Assembly: GCF_025717045.1 (NCBI RefSeq)
Contig: NZ_JAOVZN010000003.1
Coordinates: 186,001 to 250,000 of the forward strand
Reading direction: 5' to 3'
Origin: Flavobacterium sp. SH_e
GTDB lineage: Bacteria > Bacteroidota > Bacteroidia > Flavobacteriales > Flavobacteriaceae
DNA length: 64,000 bases
In this document: positions 16,632 to 25,852 of the stretch, one piece after another
Layout of the letters: each line of letters opens with the position of its first letter
Numbering within the stretch: position 1 is the stretch's first letter
Position numbers and translations under genes: made by a program
Notes under the pieces: generated by a model
Databases searched by the model: none
The model's input: the letters and a program-made list of their open reading frames with translations, nothing else
What the model was told of the DNA's origin: nothing

Positions 16632-19382
16632 TTATTTTACATTTAAAACATAGGTTCCTGATGGTAACGTTACAACAGTATTATTGTTCTCCGTTTTAAT
16701 AGAAGCAGAAAATTGAGTCAGTTTTTGTTTATTAATAGAAACAGCTGAAACATCACTCGCAGGAAGATATACTAAAGCTGTTGTATTAGCCGGAATCGTA
16801 ATATTCCAAACCAAAGCTTTTTTATCTTTTTTCCAATCACTTTTAATCGTTCCGTAAACTGATTCATAAGAAGCATTTACATAAGTCAATCCCGCATTGA
16901 AATCAGGTTTCATGATGATTTGTTTGAAACCAGGAGTTTCAGGATTGCTTTTAATTCCTGCCATATTTTCGTAATACCAAATCAATAAATCGCCTAAAAG
17001 CATGACGTGGTTTTGCGAATTCATTGCTGGGTCTGCAGTATTTCCGTTCCAAAGTTCCCAGATTGTCGTAGCGCCGTTTTCAACCATATAACCCCAGCTT
17101 GGATAGGTTTTGTTTGATGCTAACTTGAAAGCCAAATCGCCACGACCGAAATTAGTCAATGTTCTCATTAAAAACTGTGTTCCGATAACGCCTGTACTTA
17201 CATGACCATTTTTGGTTACTTCAACTTCGTGTACCAAATTTTCGAAAACTTGTTGTTTTGATTCTTCTGGAACCATTCCGAAAGTTAGAGGCAATAAATT
17301 GGCTGTTACGGTATTATTCGCGTAGTTGTTTTTTGATGCGTTGAAATATTTAGTATTGAATGCTTTTTTAATTCTTGAAGCTAATTCATCATAATGTTTA
17401 ATGTCATTTTGTGCATTCGCGATTACCGCAAACTTTTTCATGATATTTAAAAGCTGATAATAAAACGCACTCGAAATCAATTCGCCATCCGTCAAACGAG
17501 AAGGATCTTTCGAACGAATTAATTCCAACGATTCTGGAGGAACACACCAATCGCCGTATTTATCTTTGGTCATAATATCATCAACCAAATAATTTTCTTC
17601 CATATAATCCATCCATTTTTTCATGTATGGATATTGTTTTTCTACCACTTTTGCATCTCCAAATTGCTGATACAACATATCTGCAACTGTAATATACGTT
17701 CCCGGCCAAGTCACGTTGTCACCGTAATAACGCCAGAAAGCTGGTGCTACATCTGGAATTCCACCATCGATAGTTTGTGAGTTTTTAATATCATCTAACC
17801 ATTTTCCATATAAAGTCTGATTATCAAATAAGAAACTTTCTCCGTAAGCTCCCGTTGTTCTATCTCCTAACCAAGGCTGACGTTCATTTCTTTGCGGACA
17901 ATCAATTGGCATTCCTTTATAATTCCCGCTGATTCCCCACCACGCATTCTTAAAAATCTGGTTCATAATCGGGTTTGAAGAATCGAAAGTTCCTGTGGTC
18001 TGAATATCGTCATAAACGACTTTTCCAACAAAATTTTCTAAAGCTGGTTTGGTTTTAAATCCTGAGATTTCCACAAATCTGAATCCGTGAAAAATAAAAC
18101 GAGGTTCCCAAACTTCTTCGCCTTCTCCTTTTAACGTATAAATATCAGTCGTTTTCGCATCACGAAGATTGGCAATATACAACGAACCATCTGGCTGTAA
18201 AGATTCTGCAAATTTCATTGTGATTTTGTCGCCAGCGTTTCCTTTTACTTTCAACTGTAACCAGCCCACCATATTTTGCCCCATATCCAAGATATAAGTT
18301 CCTTTTGGCGTTTGTTTGATTGAAATCGGTTTTACTTCGCGTTTAATCTTCATATTCGCCGACATCTGTCCTTCATAGAATCCTCCCGGTTCTTGAACGT
18401 ATCTGGCGTGTATCCAGTTTTTATCATCAAAATTGGTCGTGTTCCAGCCTTTCATTTCCTTACGGGCGTCATATTCTTCGCCGTCGTATTCATTGTTAGC
18501 CAAAATCGGTCCATCAGTTGTTAGTTTCCAGGTATCGTCAGTTCTGATAACGTCTTTGCTTCCATCTGTATATTCTACAAATAATTGCAGAGCCATTTTT
18601 GGGAAACCAAATGACTTGATTTTATAGGGTTTGTAATCTTGTCGCATGGCAAAAAAACGTCCGTTCCCTAAAATCGTTCCCAGCATATTTTTGCCTTCTT
18701 TCAATTGCGAAGTCACCTCAAAAACATTGTATTTTATATTTTTGGTATAGTCCGTAGGAACAGGAGCTAAAACCTGATCGCCAATTTTATTTCCGTTAAT
18801 GTATAACTCGTACAAGCCCATTCCCATAATATAAACTTTGGCGCTTTTGACTTGTTTTTTCAGGTTGATTTCTTTTCTCAGATAACGCGCTGACAATTTT
18901 GAATACTGCGAAATACTGTCATCATTCGACAATTTTTCATAACCAATCCAACGTGTCGATTTCCAATCAGCATAAGTCAAAATTCCGATGCTGAAATGTG
19001 CTGTTTCTTTTGACTGAACTTCGCCTTTATTCGTAAAAACATTTACTTTCCAATAAACGTCTTGTCTGTCTTTTAGCTTTTTTCCGTTATAAATCACATT
19101 GACAGATTCGTCACTTTGAACTTTTCCGCTATCCCATAAATCTCCATTTCCTGCATTTAATTTCTCTAAACTTGAAGACGCTTTGATTTGATACGCAGTT
19201 TGTTTTACATCATTTATATCTGCTTTTATTTTCCAGCTTAATCTTGGCTGTAAAACATCAATTCCTTCCGGATTGGCAAGCATTTCGCATTTCAAATCAC
19301 TCACAATTATTTTGTTTTGGGCTTTCGCCGAAATTGTGAAAAGTGAAATGATTAATGTTAGATGTAAAAAAAACTTTTTCAT
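16632..19382 (-). CDS. GH78 alpha-L-rhamnosidase
   Basis: This is a 916-residue secreted enzyme (signal ending in AKAQ). It shows the Bac_rhamnosid layout: an N-terminal beta-sandwich with LQPRLSWKI, a substrate-binding jelly roll (YIMGMGLYELYINGNKIGD), an (alpha/alpha)6 barrel and a C-terminal sandwich ending near YVLNVK. The catalytic acid region reads DCPQRNERQPWLGDR near residue 500; the Asp often seen in QRDER is Asn here but the neighbouring Glu is kept. The base Glu is probably in TTIWELWNG. It removes terminal alpha-L-rhamnose, common in RG-I and RG-II, probably in the periplasm. Confidence 0.93.
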   Translation of the reverse strand: MKKFFLHLTLIISLFTISAKAQNKIIVSDLKCEMLANPEGIDVLQPRLSWKIKADINDVKQTAYQIKASSSLEKLNAGNGDLWDSGKVQSDESVNVIYNGKKLKDRQDVYWKVNVFTNKGEVQSKETAHFSIGILTYADWKSTRWIGYEKLSNDDSISQYSKLSARYLRKEINLKKQVKSAKVYIMGMGLYELYINGNKIGDQVLAPVPTDYTKNIKYNVFEVTSQLKEGKNMLGTILGNGRFFAMRQDYKPYKIKSFGFPKMALQLFVEYTDGSKDVIRTDDTWKLTTDGPILANNEYDGEEYDARKEMKGWNTTNFDDKNWIHARYVQEPGGFYEGQMSANMKIKREVKPISIKQTPKGTYILDMGQNMVGWLQLKVKGNAGDKITMKFAESLQPDGSLYIANLRDAKTTDIYTLKGEGEEVWEPRFIFHGFRFVEISGFKTKPALENFVGKVVYDDIQTTGTFDSSNPIMNQIFKNAWWGISGNYKGMPIDCPQRNERQPWLGDRTTGAYGESFLFDNQTLYGKWLDDIKNSQTIDGGIPDVAPAFWRYYGDNVTWPGTYITVADMLYQQFGDAKVVEKQYPYMKKWMDYMEENYLVDDIMTKDKYGDWCVPPESLELIRSKDPSRLTDGELISSAFYYQLLNIMKKFAVIANAQNDIKHYDELASRIKKAFNTKYFNASKNNYANNTVTANLLPLTFGMVPEESKQQVFENLVHEVEVTKNGHVSTGVIGTQFLMRTLTNFGRGDLAFKLASNKTYPSWGYMVENGATTIWELWNGNTADPAMNSQNHVMLLGDLLIWYYENMAGIKSNPETPGFKQIIMKPDFNAGLTYVNASYESVYGTIKSDWKKDKKALVWNITIPANTTALVYLPASDVSAVSINKQKLTQFSASIKTENNNTVVTLPSGTYVLNVK

Positions 19383-19397
19383 GATTTTATTTTTTCT

Positions 19398-19424
19398 CCT
19401 AACAGGTTTTAAAAACCTGTTAGG
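19398..19424. repeat. Family B hairpin
   Basis: A 27-nt perfect palindrome of CCTAACAGG and CCTGTTAGG arms around a T/A core, identical to the copy at 32138-32164. Confidence 0.9.
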
Positions 19425-19455
19425 TATTTTGAGTTTTCAATTTATAGACAAAGTA

Positions 19456-19557
19456 TTGTCATTTCGACGTAAGGAGAAATCACAATAGAAACTCCGCAAA
19501 GTAATGCCAATCTTTGTAGAATACTGTGTGTGATTTCTCCTTACGTCGAAATGACAA
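19456..19557. repeat. Family A palindrome, copy 2
   Basis: Perfect 29-nt arms (19456-19484 and 19529-19557). The arms read GACGTAAGG and CCTTACGTC where copy 1 has GACCGAAGGG and its complement, so both sides changed together. Confidence 0.9.
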
Positions 19558-19577
19558 ACTAGATAGCTATACTTAAT

Positions 19578-21146
19578 CTATTCAGAAACCAACTTCTCCA
19601 ATTTCTCAGAAACCGCAATTTCCTTCCCATTTTTAAAGATCCTGAAACCTTTTCCTTTCTTATATTTTTCTCCTGTTTTATCCCAAAGAATGGTAATAAT
19701 ATTGCCATGATACAAAACATTATCCAAACAAAACCAATCCCATTTTTCTTGTGGAATCAACGGATTTACTTCAATCTTTTCATCAGCTCTTGGGCGTAAA
19801 CCAACCAATCCAGTAATCACTAAATCATTGAAAGTCGAGTGATTGTAATAACGACTTCTTTCTCTGTCGCCCATTAACCAATATCCTGTTGTTTCATCCA
19901 GATATTCGCCCAAATAAGGTCTTCCTCTGTAATATTGCGACTGAACATACAATTCCATTTGTTTGAAATAATCGGTTTTACCAACATAATTCTGATTGTA
20001 ATTATTCAAAACATTGGCTAAAGCCGTTAACGTCTGAGAACTTGCAAATGGCCAAATCGCACCGTCCCATTCGCAGGTTCCTGTTCCGTGTGTTCTAAAT
20101 CTCGGACTTCTTCTTTCTGCTGTTGTTAAACCAAACGGAGCCGAAAATCCTTTTTCATCTTTAATTTGTTCCCAGGCTTTTTCAAAACCTTTGTTTTGCT
20201 CCGGCAGATTAAAATACCACGGAATAAATCCGATGGCTTCTCGAACCTGAGCCAAAGTATCTTTTTCTGTAAAGGTCTCAAAAAATTCGCTTTTCTGATT
20301 CCATAATTTCGTTTCTACTAATTTTTGCAGAACATCCGCTTTTTCTTTGAATTTTGCTTCTGCTTCTTTATCGCCTTTCATTTCAGCCATTTTAGAAATC
20401 GCTACAGCGTTTCCGTACATATAACTGTTAATTGTAGGTCTTGCATTTTGCACTTTTCGTCCACCACTTAAGGATTCTTCCATTCCGTCTTTTACATCAT
20501 GTTGCCAAAACAAACCATCTTTACGCTGACGGTCTTTTTCCCAAACAGCATAATCAGTAACCATATCTGGGTATAAATCCAATAAGAATTTTTCATCTTT
20601 ATTCACCAAATAACGATTGTACAAAGCATCGGCTGTCCAACTGCTGAATTTATATAATTTGTTCATTGGCTTTCCATCATTTCCTCTATACCAGATTTTT
20701 ACATCCTGCTCAATATATTTCGGATCATGAACCCATCTGAATTCGTTGATATGATGCCCCAAAGCACAGCTTATCATATTGTATTTATCGGCATACGAAC
20801 GGTCTACCAAAAACTCTGTAATTGCAAATCCCTGCGGAGTATTTTTAATATGCTTACGAACGCTCCACCATCTGAAATAATAAATCTCCTCAAAATTCTG
20901 CTGTGGACATTCAAACAACGGAATATTCTTTTCCATCCACGCCCATGCACTGTCATTTGGAATCGTAAACTTCAAGTTTTCATCTTCCATCGTGTTGAAA
21001 TAATCCACATAATGTTTGAAGTTTTTTTCTTCTAGAATAGCTGATTTTCCTTTTTGTGAATGATCCACAGTCGATTTGCAACTGCTGTTTATACAAGCAA
21101 TTACTACTGAAAGTGTTATTATTTTATGTTTGAAATGTTGTAACAT
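19578..21146 (-). CDS. Six-hairpin glycosidase-like lipoprotein (MGH1/GH63-like)
   Basis: This 522-residue protein has a leader with a plausible lipobox VIAC (Cys18) followed by a second Cys at 23. The rest has the look of an (alpha/alpha)6 barrel hydrolase: EEIYYFRWWSVRKHIKNTP, SSWTADALYNRYL, DLYPDMVTDYAVWEKDR, KDGLFWQHDVKDGMEESLSG, CEWDGAIWPFASSQTLTALA and YLGEYLDETTGYWL. Acidic residues in DGMEES and CEWDGAIWP are candidate catalysts. It resembles the MGH1-like group related to GH37/GH63 and distantly GH142. The linkage cut is not recognisable; a pectin side-chain sugar is likely. It lies between GH78 and GH95 genes. Confidence 0.65.
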   Translation of the reverse strand: MLQHFKHKIITLSVVIACINSSCKSTVDHSQKGKSAILEEKNFKHYVDYFNTMEDENLKFTIPNDSAWAWMEKNIPLFECPQQNFEEIYYFRWWSVRKHIKNTPQGFAITEFLVDRSYADKYNMISCALGHHINEFRWVHDPKYIEQDVKIWYRGNDGKPMNKLYKFSSWTADALYNRYLVNKDEKFLLDLYPDMVTDYAVWEKDRQRKDGLFWQHDVKDGMEESLSGGRKVQNARPTINSYMYGNAVAISKMAEMKGDKEAEAKFKEKADVLQKLVETKLWNQKSEFFETFTEKDTLAQVREAIGFIPWYFNLPEQNKGFEKAWEQIKDEKGFSAPFGLTTAERRSPRFRTHGTGTCEWDGAIWPFASSQTLTALANVLNNYNQNYVGKTDYFKQMELYVQSQYYRGRPYLGEYLDETTGYWLMGDRERSRYYNHSTFNDLVITGLVGLRPRADEKIEVNPLIPQEKWDWFCLDNVLYHGNIITILWDKTGEKYKKGKGFRIFKNGKEIAVSEKLEKLVSE

Positions 21147-21180
21147 ATTCTGTTTTTTATTTTATTCTTTTCACACAATC

Positions 21181-21284
21181 TTGTCATTTAGACGAAGGAG
21201 AAATCTCCGCAAGTAACTCCGTAAAGTGAGTCTCCAATCTTTGTCGAATTTCTAACGAAGATTTCTCCTTCGTCGAAATGACAA
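21181..21284. repeat. Family A palindrome, copy 3
   Basis: Arms 21181-21206 and 21259-21284 (TTGTCATTTAGACGAAGGAG type) pair at 25 of 26 positions. A copy of the ACCATATAAGT-type motif follows at 21307-21326. Confidence 0.85.
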
Positions 21285-21334
21285 ATATGGCGTGCTATTA
21301 TATTTTCTTAAATCACTTATATGGTTCAAAATTT

Positions 21335-23785
21335 TTAATTCCCAGTAAAAGTATAAGTCTGTCCCGCTTTCATATTTATATCATAAATATTGTAATTCGG
21401 CAATTGTACTTTAGGCAATTTTGCTTCCTTAGAAATAATTGGTTTCTTTACTTCAACATCGTAAAACAACGGATTTGAATTTTTCCCTTTTGCTTTTTTG
21501 TTTAAAGAACCTTTCAATGTATTCTCAACTTTCAATCGGCAGTTTCCTCCAATTTTCGAATAGATTTTAAGCGTCGAAACTTTATTGTTCTTCCAAGTCA
21601 TATCGATTACGAAACCGCCTCTTGCTACTAAACCTTTTATGCTTCCGTCTTTCCAAACCGTTGGCAAAGCAGGCAATAAATGAATGGCATCTTCCTGACT
21701 CTGCATCAGCATTTCAGCAAAACCAGCCGTGCATCCAAAATTACCATCAATTTGGAACGGCTGATGCGCATCTAACATATTCGGATACGTTCCACCACCT
21801 TTTCTTTGATCTGCCGTAACTAAATGCAATTGATCCTGAATCAATTTATAAGCGTGATTTCCGTCTAACAATCTTGCCCATAAATTCACTTTCCATCCCA
21901 TTGACCAGCCAGTAGATTCGTCTGTTCTATAAATCAATGATTGTTTCGCAGCTTCAAATAATTCTGGTGTTTTTATTGCCGAAATCTGATTACTTGGATA
22001 CAATCCGTACAAATGAGAAACGTGTCTGTGATTGTCTTTCGGATTATCCCAATCATCCTGCCATTCCTGCAACTGATTGTGTTTCCCAATTTTCATCGGA
22101 GGCATTTTTGCCAAAGCATCGCTTACTTTTTTTACATAAGCTACATCTGGCGAAACCAACGCTGAAGCTTCCATAACATGCGTAAACAAATCAAAAACCA
22201 GCTGATTGTCCATTGTAGTCCCTGATGCAATCGTAGCTTTTCCAGTTCCGCCTGCGTGTGTGTTTTCTGGCGAACTTGACGGCACAACCACTAAATATTT
22301 TGTATTTGGATCAATTACCATAAAATCCAAAAAGAAATCGGCAGCGCCTTTCATGATTGGATAAATTTCTGTTAAATATTTTTTATCTCCAGTATATAAA
22401 TATCTTTCCCATAAATCCTGACAAACCCAAGCACCACCAGTCGGCCACATTCCTGAAGCAGCTGAATCTACCGGAGCGGTAACTCGCCAAATATCGGTGT
22501 TATGATGTAAAACCCAACCGCTGGCATTGTACATCATTCTCGCAGTTTCTGCGCCTGTCACGGCTAACTCTTTTGCCATTTGCACAAAAGGTTCGTGCAT
22601 TTCCTGCAAATTGGTTACTTGTGCTGGCCAGTAATTCATTTCAGCATTGATGTTTGTCGTGTATTTACTGTCCCAAGGCGGCGTCACCATATCGTTCCAG
22701 ATTCCTTGAAGATTAACTGGCTGTCCTCCTGGCTGTGAACTTGAAATTAAAAGATAACGTCCGAATTGGAAATACAACGAAGCCAACTGCGGATCGAACT
22801 GTTTAGAGAAATCTCTAATTCTTTCGTTTGTTGGTTTCTTTGTCAATTCATTTGAACCTAAATCTAAAGCAACTCTGTTGAAGAATTTTTGATAATAATC
22901 TACGTGGTTTTTTTTTATTGTTTCAAAATCTTTTGTTTCTGCTTTCGCTAAATAATCTTTGCTTTTTGCAATTTCATCTCCCGAAATATCCTGATAGTTT
23001 TTGAAATTGGTTGCAATCGAAATGTACAAAGTCACTTCATCGGCTTTGTTGATACTTAAAACGCCGTTGCTGGCTTCGATTTGGCCGCCTTTGTTTTTAG
23101 CTGTCAGTCTTCCTTGAAATTTTACTTTTCCTTTTACGCCTTCAAAGTTAGTTCCAACTCCAGAAAGTATAATCTGGTTTCCTTCTGTCGAAGCGACTGT
23201 TTTATCAATTGGACTGTTCATGAAAACATTACAAGTAATCTGTCCCAGCTGACTCGCAGAAAGTTTAACCACAATAACCTGATCTGAAAATGCCGTTAGA
23301 ATTTCTCTTGTAAATTCAACTCCGTTTACTTTGTATTTTACTTTCGCCGTAGCATTGCTGATGTCTAAATCTCGATAATAATCGGTATATTTTTGATGTC
23401 CATTGAATGAAATATAAACGCTTCCGAAAGTTTGATACGGCATTCCGTCATTCGTTTGCGACATGATATCCTGCGTTGCCAAATCCTGTGCTTCATCAAA
23501 TTTTCCATCAAAAATTAACTGACGAACAATTGGAAGTGCTTTTATTGATTTGGAATGTGCATTGCTGTTTGGAGAACCTGCCCAAATGGTTTCTTCGTTC
23601 AATTGCAAACGTTCGACTGCCGGATCACCAAAAACCATTGCGCCCAAACGTCCGTTACCCAAAGGCAAAGCTTCGTTCCAGATTGAGGCTGGTTTATCGT
23701 ACCATAATTTTAGGTCGTTTTGAGCTGTTGCAGTTAAGGAAACTAATCCAAGACAAATCGCCGTTATTTTAATTTTTAACTTCAT
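21335..23785 (-). CDS. GH95 alpha-L-fucosidase/alpha-L-galactosidase
   Basis: This is an 816-residue secreted enzyme (signal ending in TATAQ). The family-defining N terminus [20 protein letters not shown], then [21 protein letters not shown], is clear. The (alpha/alpha)6 barrel carries [28 protein letters not shown] and [18 protein letters not shown], which contain the conserved Asn and Asp catalytic residues of GH95. Length is normal. GH95 enzymes remove alpha-1,2-L-fucose or L-galactose; in rhamnogalacturonan II the latter is expected (inference). Probably periplasmic. Confidence 0.94.
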   Translation of the reverse strand: MKLKIKITAICLGLVSLTATAQNDLKLWYDKPASIWNEALPLGNGRLGAMVFGDPAVERLQLNEETIWAGSPNSNAHSKSIKALPIVRQLIFDGKFDEAQDLATQDIMSQTNDGMPYQTFGSVYISFNGHQKYTDYYRDLDISNATAKVKYKVNGVEFTREILTAFSDQVIVVKLSASQLGQITCNVFMNSPIDKTVASTEGNQIILSGVGTNFEGVKGKVKFQGRLTAKNKGGQIEASNGVLSINKADEVTLYISIATNFKNYQDISGDEIAKSKDYLAKAETKDFETIKKNHVDYYQKFFNRVALDLGSNELTKKPTNERIRDFSKQFDPQLASLYFQFGRYLLISSSQPGGQPVNLQGIWNDMVTPPWDSKYTTNINAEMNYWPAQVTNLQEMHEPFVQMAKELAVTGAETARMMYNASGWVLHHNTDIWRVTAPVDSAASGMWPTGGAWVCQDLWERYLYTGDKKYLTEIYPIMKGAADFFLDFMVIDPNTKYLVVVPSSSPENTHAGGTGKATIASGTTMDNQLVFDLFTHVMEASALVSPDVAYVKKVSDALAKMPPMKIGKHNQLQEWQDDWDNPKDNHRHVSHLYGLYPSNQISAIKTPELFEAAKQSLIYRTDESTGWSMGWKVNLWARLLDGNHAYKLIQDQLHLVTADQRKGGGTYPNMLDAHQPFQIDGNFGCTAGFAEMLMQSQEDAIHLLPALPTVWKDGSIKGLVARGGFVIDMTWKNNKVSTLKIYSKIGGNCRLKVENTLKGSLNKKAKGKNSNPLFYDVEVKKPIISKEAKLPKVQLPNYNIYDINMKAGQTYTFTGN

Positions 23786-23955
23786 AGTTTATAGTTGATG
23801 GTTAATAGTTGATAGCTACTCTTATTACAACATGTCTTTCGACTTCAACAGATCAATTATTAAATTCATATTTTATTCTTTTTGGGTAAAACCCGAATTG
23901 TTTTTTTAACCACAAATTTCACAAATTAGCGCAAATTTTCTTGAGTTACGAGAGC

Positions 23956-24068
23956 GCGTGAGGGATAGAAGCTGGCTACCGAAGTAGCGCGGATAGCCCG
24001 ACGCGATTTGAGAAAGGGGGCGAAATGTGCGGTTACAAAGATGCCCCCTTTTTCAAATTGGGTCACGC
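23956..24068. repeat. Family J structured element, copy 2
   Basis: The outer stem GCGTGA/TCACGC closes an arm with GGGATAGAAG...GGATAGCCC capped by the hairpin GCTACCGAAGTAGC, and a third long arm (24005-24021 with 24043-24060) rich in G/C followed by a T run. The layout matches copy 1 at 10341-10424 with different arm lengths. Confidence 0.65.
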
Positions 24069-24104
24069 CCAAATATCATTTCTTAACTTCATATTTTTTT
24101 TCGC

Positions 24105-24233
24105 CACGAATTCACGAATTTGCTCTAATTATTCTTTACGTTTTATTTCTCTAATTTTTACCGAAAGCTTTAATTCGATTAATTTGACACAAAAATTGCG
24201 TATCGATTATAAAAAATAATTCGTGAATTCGTG
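24105..24233. repeat. Family C palindrome, copy 1
   Basis: Perfect 16-nt arms CACGAATTCACGAATT (24105-24120) and complement (24218-24233); the right arm ends one base before the stop codon of the esterase gene. Confidence 0.85.
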
Positions 24234-24234
24234 A

Positions 24235-25653
24235 CTATTTTTTAACCTCGTAAACTTTCAGATTTTTTTCTCCGAACATTTCATATAATTTGTTGATATC
24301 TTTCAATGCATTTTTTGGTAAATTTTCTGCTTTATTACCAAAAACATATAATTTCTCATAAGGTTCAATTACGCAAGTCGATTCGTCAATTTCGCCTTTA
24401 TCGTTCTTTACTTTATTCAAATCTAAGTTTAAATACTTTGCCATAAATGGATACAAAGCCATACGTTTCGAGATTCCGAAATCATGTCCTTCTTTTGCAA
24501 AATGCGCGTTTTCTACTAAATCTTTCTTTCCGTACAATTCATACGTTCTTTGGATAAAAGGAAATTCCAATTCCGGAACCGCCAATGTCCAGTCTTTTCC
24601 ATCCGAAACAATCAATTGCGGTTTTGGTGCCATCATCGCTGAGATTTCGGCATTATTTGTTCCGTTTCCGCAAAGGTGAATTCCACGACCGCTTTCGCAT
24701 GGACAACCACCTGAAAAGTGTGAGGAAACCATCACGACCGGAGCTGAAACTTTTACTCTATCATCAATTGCTGCCAAAAACATCGTATGTGAACCTCCGC
24801 CAGAACCACCCGTAACGCCAACTCTCGACATATCAGCATTTTTTACGGTTGACAAATAATCCAATAAACGAATTCCTGTCAACAATTGGACTGTCGATGC
24901 AATACTATTTCTATGCGTTTCTTCAGGAAACTGCAATAACGATTCTCCCCAAGCAAATAAATCATACCCGACTACAATTGCGCCCATTTTTGCCATCATG
25001 GCACAACGGTATTGCTCGTCTTTTCTGTATCTTCCGTCTCCGAAATGCCCGTCTGGCGTGATAATTACAGCCGACTTTTTATTTAGCGGATACGGTTTGT
25101 AAATCGATCCTGTGGCATAAACTCCCGGAAGAATTTCCAAAGCAATATTTTCTACACTATAGTCTTTGTAAATTCTTTTTGGAGTCAAAAGTGGTTTAGA
25201 CTTTGGTGTTGGGGGTGCCTTGTCTAAACCAAATGAGGTTATCATACAAGCTTTTAACTCCGTTTTGCGTTTCTCCCATTCTTCTTTGGTCGAATAAAGG
25301 CTTTCTAAATAAAACAAGCGTTCTTTTCCTTTATCTACCGAAACTTTATGGTTTTCATACTTGCGTATAATGTAGGTTCCATCGGGTTGTTTAAAATACA
25401 TCAATTCAAACGGCGCCAAAATATTAGTCAGCGAAAGTGGCAGATTTCCCGGTTCAATTCTCCAATCGGCATAGTCCAGTTCTTTTCCTTTCAGTAATCC
25501 TCTGTCATCGCTGATGGTTACGTTAAAAATAGTCTCGATTTTTTTTAGCGTTTCTGATACTGGTTTTCTAAAATTAGTATCAGAAGTACTTTGCGCATTG
25601 GCAAATGTCAAAGCAAAAATGGAAACTAAGAAGATGTATTTTATTTTTTTCAT
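24235..25653 (-). CDS. Secreted acetyl-esterase-like alpha/beta hydrolase with N-terminal STN-like domain
   Basis: This is a 472-residue protein with a Sec signal (ending in ANAQ). Residues about 25-95 (SETLKKIETIFNVTI, PLSLTNILAPFELMYFKQ, GTYIIRKYE) look like an STN domain, known from TonB-dependent receptors and secretins. The rest is an alpha/beta hydrolase of the acetylxylan-esterase type. The nucleophile Ser is in TGGSGGGSH (about 285), with an Asp in SDGKDWT (about 353) and a His in EGHDFG (about 389). It probably removes acetyl groups from pectin sugars. The ATG at 25653 starts the signal; an alternative TTG lies at 25668. The STN-esterase fusion is unusual. Confidence 0.8.
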   Translation of the reverse strand: MKKIKYIFLVSIFALTFANAQSTSDTNFRKPVSETLKKIETIFNVTISDDRGLLKGKELDYADWRIEPGNLPLSLTNILAPFELMYFKQPDGTYIIRKYENHKVSVDKGKERLFYLESLYSTKEEWEKRKTELKACMITSFGLDKAPPTPKSKPLLTPKRIYKDYSVENIALEILPGVYATGSIYKPYPLNKKSAVIITPDGHFGDGRYRKDEQYRCAMMAKMGAIVVGYDLFAWGESLLQFPEETHRNSIASTVQLLTGIRLLDYLSTVKNADMSRVGVTGGSGGGSHTMFLAAIDDRVKVSAPVVMVSSHFSGGCPCESGRGIHLCGNGTNNAEISAMMAPKPQLIVSDGKDWTLAVPELEFPFIQRTYELYGKKDLVENAHFAKEGHDFGISKRMALYPFMAKYLNLDLNKVKNDKGEIDESTCVIEPYEKLYVFGNKAENLPKNALKDINKLYEMFGEKNLKVYEVKK

Positions 25654-25680
25654 TTTGATATAATTCAACGCATTTTTTGA

Positions 25681-25808
25681 ATTGCCTCCTGCTTTAGCTG
25701 GAGGAAATAAATTGATTTTTTAAAATTGGCTTTAGCCGAACTTTCACATTTGGCTAAAGCCTTTTGACTTGTCTTATTTTGAACCTCCAGCTAAAGCTGG
25801 AGGCAATT
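25681..25808. repeat. Nested intergenic palindrome (family F)
   Basis: The outer arms ATTGCCTCC...TTTAGCTGGAGG (25681-25704) and complement (25784-25808) enclose an inner pair, TTGGCTTTAGCC and TTGGCTAAAGCC. It fills the gap between the esterase and GH78 genes. Confidence 0.8.
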
Positions 25809-25852
25809 GATTTTCTTGATTTTTTTTTTTCGAGTTTAATTACAACTCATAA

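Larger units (their letters stand above)
23786..24234. other. 449-bp gap with two structured repeats, no gene
   Basis: It contains a family J element (23956-24068) and a family C palindrome (24105-24233). The first 150 bases are AT-rich and include a short repeat of ATAGTTGATGGTTAATAGTTG type near 23788-23815. I see no coding sequence. Confidence 0.65.

Noticed and set aside
17878..17890. Asn in place of Asp in the GH78 motif QRNER, possible inactive enzyme
   Set aside because: The neighbouring Glu, the expected general acid, is kept and the rest of the motif is well conserved, so loss of activity is not supported.
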